64,000 bases of DNA from Bacteroidetes bacterium UBA6221 (GTDB lineage Bacteria > Bacteroidota > Bacteroidia > Chitinophagales > Chitinophagaceae), in contig DISB01000023.1 of the NCBI GenBank assembly GCA_002421685.1, positions 108,840 through 172,839 on the forward strand. Reading direction: 5' to 3'. Positions 60,455 through 64,000 of this stretch are shown here, piece after piece. A program made the position numbers and the translations under genes. The notes under the pieces were generated by a model. It saw nothing but the letters and a program-made list of their open reading frames with translations, was not told the origin of the DNA and searched no databases. The first letter of the stretch is position 1. Each line of letters begins with the position of its first letter.

Positions 60455-60524
60455 GGAGTATAAAGGTAAAGAAATCCCCCTATGCGGTTATATGCGCAAA
60501 CCAGGAGATTTGCACCCATTGCGA

Positions 60525-60543
60525 CGTAGTCAGAGAGACTACG
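60525..60543. repeat. CGTAGTC hairpin at the left edge of the AT-rich island
   Basis: CGTAGTC and GACTACG pair around AGAGA. An inverted relative at 63063-63081 lies on the other side of the island. Confidence 0.6.
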
Positions 60544-60622
60544 CCGAGCGGGAGACCTGCGCCTGTGGTGTCATTGTGGAAATTTTGTTTATTTATTAAT
60601 ATATTTAGAAAAATCACCTGAC

Positions 60623-61135
60623 ATGGTTACTTTTCTTTGGACACTTTTAGGAGCATTACTAAGTATTATCCTCTACCCAATAATAATCCCCTTTATCGAA
60701 ACACCCTTGCATCTGCGACTCATAAAATTACTAAGCAGAAAACGACAAAATTCTTTAAGAAAAAAAACTAGCCTTCAAGGAAATTGGGTACAGAAATGGA
60801 TAACTAGCAATAGCCAAAATTTCTCAGATGAGAATGAAGGTGATGTACAATTATATCAAATCGGGAAGCAAGTCTATGGAAGCATACAACATGAGAAAAG
60901 CAACTTTTCAATTAGCGGTACTATTGACAAAGATATGTATTTAACCGGCGTGTGGGAGGACTTAACTGATGGGAATAACTATAAGGGAGCCTTCCAGCTA
61001 TATATATTTAAATACGGCACACATATGGCCGGCAAATGGGTTGGTTATTCAGAAACAAATAACATCAATACTGGTGATTGGGTTTGGAAACGACACGAAC
61101 AATCTGACTATAAACCGCTAACTGCAAGATCTTAA
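60623..61135 (+). CDS. Membrane-anchored beta-rich protein of unknown function
   Basis: 170 aa. One membrane span (about 4-28, LWTLLGALLSIILYPIIIPF) followed by a basic stretch (RLIKLLSRKRQNSLRKK) and an all-beta domain of about 110 residues: LQGNWVQKWITSN, GDVQLYQIGKQVYGSI, FSISGTIDKDMYLTGVWEDL and KWVGYSETNNINTGDWVWKR. A TM anchor plus small beta-barrel is similar in outline to CBASS Cap15-type effectors, but this is only a shape match. AT-rich and upstream of a DUF262-HEPN pair. Confidence 0.6.
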   Translation: MVTFLWTLLGALLSIILYPIIIPFIETPLHLRLIKLLSRKRQNSLRKKTSLQGNWVQKWITSNSQNFSDENEGDVQLYQIGKQVYGSIQHEKSNFSISGTIDKDMYLTGVWEDLTDGNNYKGAFQLYIFKYGTHMAGKWVGYSETNNINTGDWVWKRHEQSDYKPLTARS

Positions 61136-61344
61136 TTATTGGTTGCGTTTGGTGCACTCCAAAGAAACTTTTGATTACCGATTTGGGTTGTTAGTGATGC
61201 TCCTCAGTGTTCGAAATGTTTTATTGGCGCGAATGTGCAGCAGGGCAATTCGTGTGCGTTAGTTGGAGACAGTACAATAGATGTATATCAGTCTTTCAGC
61301 AGGGAGTTCTAGAAAAAAATAATATCTTGCTGAAAAAGTAATAT
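61136..61344. other. Intergenic region with a repeat before the DUF262 gene
   Basis: Holds the CGAAT hairpin (61230-61252) and a stretch leading to the DUF262 ATG. No gene or clear -33/-7 promoter found. Confidence 0.4.
61230..61252. repeat. Dispersed CGAAT hairpin repeat, copy 3 (inverted)
   Basis: CGAAT and ATTCG pair around a 13-nt loop; flanked by GGCGC and GTGTGCG, matching the other copies on the opposite strand. Confidence 0.55.
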
Positions 61345-62433
61345 ATGTTAGAAGAGAAAGATGTGCAAGACATCGAGTTCGAGCAGGAAGAATTGGAAGA
61401 AATTGAAGAATCTACAGTAGAAGATCTTCAAAAAATTGTATCATATAATGTAGCTAATACCGTTGAGGTGTTGAAATTGAAAATTGATAACGACGAAATC
61501 AATTTAAAGCCTGAGTTTCAGCGAGATTTTGTATGGGATATATCTAGAGCAAGTTTGTTTATTGATTCATTACTGATTGGATTACCTATACCGAGTATTT
61601 TCCTTGGGAAAAGTAAAAAGGATGAAAATTATATGGTCATTGACGGGCAGCAAAGATTAAAATCTGCTTATTACTATATGACTGGCAATTTCCTTGCAAA
61701 TGATAATAACACTGTCTTTTCTCTGAAAAATCTAAAGGATCGTGAGTGGGATGGAAAGACATATGCTGAATTGAATGAGAAACTAAAAAAGAGAATTCGG
61801 AATGCCGTAATAAATACAACGATTATTGAAGATATTGAATCAAAGCCCAAAGTTGTTCATGATTTATTTCACAGATTGAACACTGGCGGCATGCCGCTCA
61901 CTGATCAGGAGATAAGGAATTGTGTATATTCAGGTGTGTTCAACAAGCAAATACTTGAACTCAATAAAAACGAAGAATGGCGAGCACTTATGGGAAATGC
62001 GGTACCCGATAGACGCTTGCGAGATGCCGAACTAATCCTAAGATTTCTTTCATTGTACCATGATGATAAATCATATAAACCATCAATGAAAATTTTTCTC
62101 TCAAGTTTTCAAGAGAAACACAAAGACGATAGTGATTTTCTTACTCACAACGTGGATATTTTTGAACGTACAGTCCATACAATTATTGCAAATATTGGGC
62201 CTGAAGCATTCAAAACTACAAGAGCTGTTAATAAATCTATAGCCGACGCTATCATGGTAGGTATAGCTCAAATACTAAGCAGCGGCAACGAACCAGTAGA
62301 CATTATGAAAAACTATAAGAAACTAGTTGTTAACGAAAATTTCATACGATATACACAGTCAGGAACATCCACAGAAAATAACGTCAAAAACAGAATAGAT
62401 CTTTCTCGTAATTATTTCTTAGGTCTTTTATAA
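61345..62433 (+). CDS. DUF262 (GmrSD N-terminal-like) protein
   Basis: 362 aa. Acidic start (residues 1-30) then the ParB/DUF262 fold: LKPEFQRDFVWDISRASLFI, LLIGLPIPSIFLGKS, the DGQQR motif at 100-104, and LFHRLNTGGMPLTDQEIRNC. The C-terminal HNH nuclease part of full GmrSD enzymes is not present, and the rest is helical. In GmrSD this domain binds and hydrolyses nucleotides to sense modified DNA. It overlaps the following HEPN gene as TAATG, so the two proteins work together. Confidence 0.9.
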   Translation: MLEEKDVQDIEFEQEELEEIEESTVEDLQKIVSYNVANTVEVLKLKIDNDEINLKPEFQRDFVWDISRASLFIDSLLIGLPIPSIFLGKSKKDENYMVIDGQQRLKSAYYYMTGNFLANDNNTVFSLKNLKDREWDGKTYAELNEKLKKRIRNAVINTTIIEDIESKPKVVHDLFHRLNTGGMPLTDQEIRNCVYSGVFNKQILELNKNEEWRALMGNAVPDRRLRDAELILRFLSLYHDDKSYKPSMKIFLSSFQEKHKDDSDFLTHNVDIFERTVHTIIANIGPEAFKTTRAVNKSIADAIMVGIAQILSSGNEPVDIMKNYKKLVVNENFIRYTQSGTSTENNVKNRIDLSRNYFLGLL

Positions 62434-62972
62434 TGCCGTTCAACTGCCCTGACATAGAAACATTTAAAGCAGAATTAGATAATAACTTATCTGTTGTACA
62501 GACATTAAAAAAAGACAGTCATGCATCAATCAAGATACAATCTTTATTAAATTTGACAATTTATGCATTAGCATCAAGATTTTTAGAAGGCAGTGTAAAG
62601 TTGATTATTTACAATTGTGCGATTATGAGAGGCGACACTCCACCTCAACTAGCTATGTTAGAATCGGAACTAAAAAAAATAAATAATCCGGAATTTACAA
62701 ATATCAGGCAAGCATTTATTACGCATCTCAATTTTGACATATCATTGGCATTAGGTGTGAACTATGAGCAAAAAGATGTCACATTTCTAAATGAAATTGT
62801 TCGTAATAGGCATAAAAATGTTCATGCGTCTCATGAACCTAGCGAATGGTATAACACAAACCTAAAAGATGTTATAAACGATTTTCCAAAAGAGTACGTG
62901 GGATTGCTAAAAATATTATCTTACATTGATTCTATACGGTTTGACGTAGCAACAGGAGTATATATTAGCTAG
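62433..62972 (+). CDS. HEPN-domain protein (putative RNase toxin) paired with DUF262
   Basis: 179 aa, largely helical. The HEPN signature is EIVRNRHKNVHA: R124, N125 and H131 (R-x6-H, with the conserved Asn). It resembles the MAE_28990-like HEPN group. HEPN toxins cleave RNA and usually pair with an antitoxin or regulator gene overlapping them. Here the partner is the DUF262 gene. No transmembrane or signal segment. AT-rich like the rest of the island. Confidence 0.85.
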   Translation: MPFNCPDIETFKAELDNNLSVVQTLKKDSHASIKIQSLLNLTIYALASRFLEGSVKLIIYNCAIMRGDTPPQLAMLESELKKINNPEFTNIRQAFITHLNFDISLALGVNYEQKDVTFLNEIVRNRHKNVHASHEPSEWYNTNLKDVINDFPKEYVGLLKILSYIDSIRFDVATGVYIS

Positions 62973-63062
62973 ATATACGTCCGGCCTAGTTTATCTGCAC
63001 ACTCGTAAGTCTTTCATATTTTCCCAAAACGCTAAACACTTATTAGGCTAAAGCCAGTTAGG

Positions 63063-63081
63063 CGTAGTCTCCCAAACTACG
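63063..63081. repeat. CGTAGT hairpin at the right edge of the AT-rich island
   Basis: CGTAGT and ACTACG pair around CTCCCAA. In reversed orientation it matches the element at 60525-60543, so the two bracket the island. Confidence 0.6.
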
Positions 63082-63349
63082 TCCTTCCCGGTGGCAAGCC
63101 TCCTGACTTGCGAAACATCAGTGCTAACCCTCAGGAGGTCCTCACGCTTCGTTGCACTTCGCTCAGGATGACGGCGCAATTGAGCTTGAAATATCCCCCT
63201 TCCCATTCCCCTTATTTTTATAAACTCTACAGAAAGCAGCATATATGAAACCCGTAAGGAATGAGCCTCAGCACTTCCGCAAGGGTCTCGTACCGAAGAC
63301 CCCTGCGGGACAGGAACAAAATAAATTTCATTTAAACATCAATTTTACA

Positions 63350-63357
63350 TATATTTG
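63350..63357 (+). promoter_or_regulatory. -7 box TATATTTG before the terminase-like gene
   Basis: A perfect TAnnTTTG about 68 bp before the ATG at 63425. No clear TTG at the -33 position. Confidence 0.4.
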
Positions 63358-63424
63358 CATATACGGTACTGCAAACTTTGTAGTACTATAGTTCTTATTA
63401 TACAACCAATAAAAAACCATCATT

Positions 63425-63655
63425 ATGACAACAAAACACAGGTTATTCGCGCACCACTACCTCCTTACCGGCAACAAATACGAAGCTTATAAAATGGTGT
63501 ACCCGCAGGCATCGGGAGAAGCCCTCAAATCAGCCGCCCGCCGCCTCGCCAATCGCCCCGAAATACTTCAGTTCATGCAGGCGGAACATTTCAGGTTTAC
63601 CGAAGAAGCACTAACCCGCCTCTACTCCGCCCTCGTACAGCAGAATATGGATTAG
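63425..63655 (+). CDS. Terminase small subunit-like protein (short)
   Basis: 76 aa. The opening resembles the N-terminal DNA-binding part of phage terminase small subunits: HRLFAHHYLLTGNKYEAYKM, YPQASGEALKSAARRLANRP and EILQFMQAE. Full-length subunits are about 150 aa or more, so this is either truncated or a stand-alone HTH-type relative kept in Bacteroidota genomes. No other phage genes lie nearby. Confidence 0.5.
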   Translation: MTTKHRLFAHHYLLTGNKYEAYKMVYPQASGEALKSAARRLANRPEILQFMQAEHFRFTEEALTRLYSALVQQNMD

Positions 63656-63698
63656 CGCAAGGGTGCAACCATCCGCAACCTGCCTGGCGGCAGCAGGT

Positions 63699-63742
63699 CA
63701 TCCTCCGCCCTGTGTTCACAGGGCACCTCCTTCAAAGGAGGA
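63699..63742. repeat. CCTCC/GGAGG hairpin element, copy B (inverted)
   Basis: Stem GCCCTGTG/CACAGGGC (63707-63724) with a TT loop, then CCTCCTTCAAAGGAGG (63726-63741). It is the inverse of copy A and lies head to head with copy C, 8 bp apart. Confidence 0.7.
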
Positions 63743-63750
63743 ACAAACAA

Positions 63751-63796
63751 TTCCTCCTTCGAAGGAGGTGGCACACGAACGTGTGACGGAGGATGT
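63751..63796. repeat. CCTCC/GGAGG hairpin element, copy C
   Basis: CCTCCTTCGAAGGAGG palindrome (63753-63768), then CACACG/CGTGTG stem (63772-63785) and CGGAGGATGT. The middle stem sequence differs from copies A and B, but pairing is kept. Confidence 0.7.
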
Positions 63797-63866
63797 CAAT
63801 TCGCACTGGACTACGCCGCAACCATCCGCAACCCCAAAAAATATATCGATGATATGTGCGTTGGGA

Positions 63867-63892
63867 GCTCTCCGCCTCAGGCGGATCGGGGG
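63867..63892. repeat. Dispersed palindromic repeat, right copy
   Basis: Exact inverted copy of 44941-44966, centred on TCCGCCTCAGGCGGA. Similarity continues a few bases beyond on the right side. Confidence 0.7.
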
Positions 63893-64000
63893 AAGCCCCG
63901 CAACAACCCGTAACATTTCGAACAACCTCAACACATCAGTTCCAACAATCCGCAACACTTTGAACAAGTTTCACTCTGTCTTGTCCTGAAAAAAGTTTAC

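Larger units (their letters stand above)
62973..63424. other. Repeat-rich gap right of the DUF262-HEPN pair
   Basis: No convincing gene. Contains the CGTAGT hairpin (63063-63081), a GCAAGCCTCCTGACTTGC stem (63092-63109) and a repeat reading GTCATCCTGAGCG on the minus strand near 63158-63172, typical of dispersed Bacteroidota repeats. The promoter-like box for the terminase-like gene lies at its right end. Confidence 0.5.
63656..64000. other. Repeat block at the right end of the window
   Basis: No credible gene. It holds copies B and C of the CCTCC element (63699-63742, 63751-63796), the 26-bp palindromic repeat (63867-63892) and a possible mobile-element end at about 63977-64000. Confidence 0.5.

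Noticed and set aside
63663..63989. A 108-aa plus-strand frame at the right end
   Set aside because: It translates repeat copies B and C and the palindromic element; its Pro/Thr/Asn-rich content reflects repeats, not a protein family.
1..64000. CRISPR arrays, rRNA or tRNA genes
   Set aside because: No regularly spaced repeat-spacer units, no rRNA core motifs and no cloverleaf with a T-arm consensus were found by reading both strands.

Overview
The window looks like chromosomal DNA of a member of the Bacteroidota, most likely Chitinophagales/Chitinophagaceae-like. Supporting signs are exported proteins ending in type IX secretion (T9SS) sorting domains, a TonB-dependent receptor with an N-terminal carboxypeptidase-regulatory domain, LemA/TPM genes, several textbook Bacteroidota promoters (TTTG, about 18 bp, TAnnTTTG) and few Shine-Dalgarno sequences. 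No rRNA, tRNA or CRISPR array was seen.

Layout. 1-7.6 kb: the end of a T9SS protein, eukaryotic-type NADP isocitrate dehydrogenase, ftsY, a cysteine-free sirtuin, threonine dehydrogenase, carA. 7.7-24.8 kb: mostly housekeeping and metabolic genes (YdcF-like, GH15 glucoamylase-type enzyme, an M23 peptidase fused to tandem repeats, queG, yigZ, an EamA transporter, ribD, thiolase, anmK, PaiB-like, sucD, an MlaF-like ATPase, an SDR). 25-33 kb: exported and envelope genes, a LemA-TPM-TPM operon, a collagen-like exported protein, and a strongly promoted PhaE-like protein. 34-38.3 kb: a three-gene TonB receptor locus with a His-rich exported protein and a lipoprotein. 38.7-41.8 kb: a compact five-gene acyl operon (acyl carrier protein, acyltransferase, dehydratase-like hotdog protein, thioesterase, ketosynthase). 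41.8-44.8 kb: M20 peptidase, SPOR protein, and a second, bacterial-type isocitrate dehydrogenase.

Accessory material starts at 44.8 kb. A repeat-rich 0.9 kb gap is followed by an AT-rich HEPN-like gene and a membrane protein. Next come a divergent HxlR/DoxX pair with repeated operators, a nucleotidyltransferase with a small partner gene, and a core operon pepT-DUF1573-UbiA-dapB. From 53 to 59.4 kb are MarC, an acyl-CoA ligase, a LolD/FtsX-type ABC pair, a methyltransferase and DUF2200.

The right end (59.5-64 kb) is the most unusual part. A small XRE regulator pair leads into an AT-rich island (about 60.6-63.0 kb). The island carries a membrane-anchored beta-rich protein and an overlapping DUF262-HEPN gene pair that looks like a defence or toxin-antitoxin-type module. 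It is bracketed by related hairpin repeats in inverted order. Several dispersed repeat families here also occur beside the other HEPN-like gene at 45 kb.
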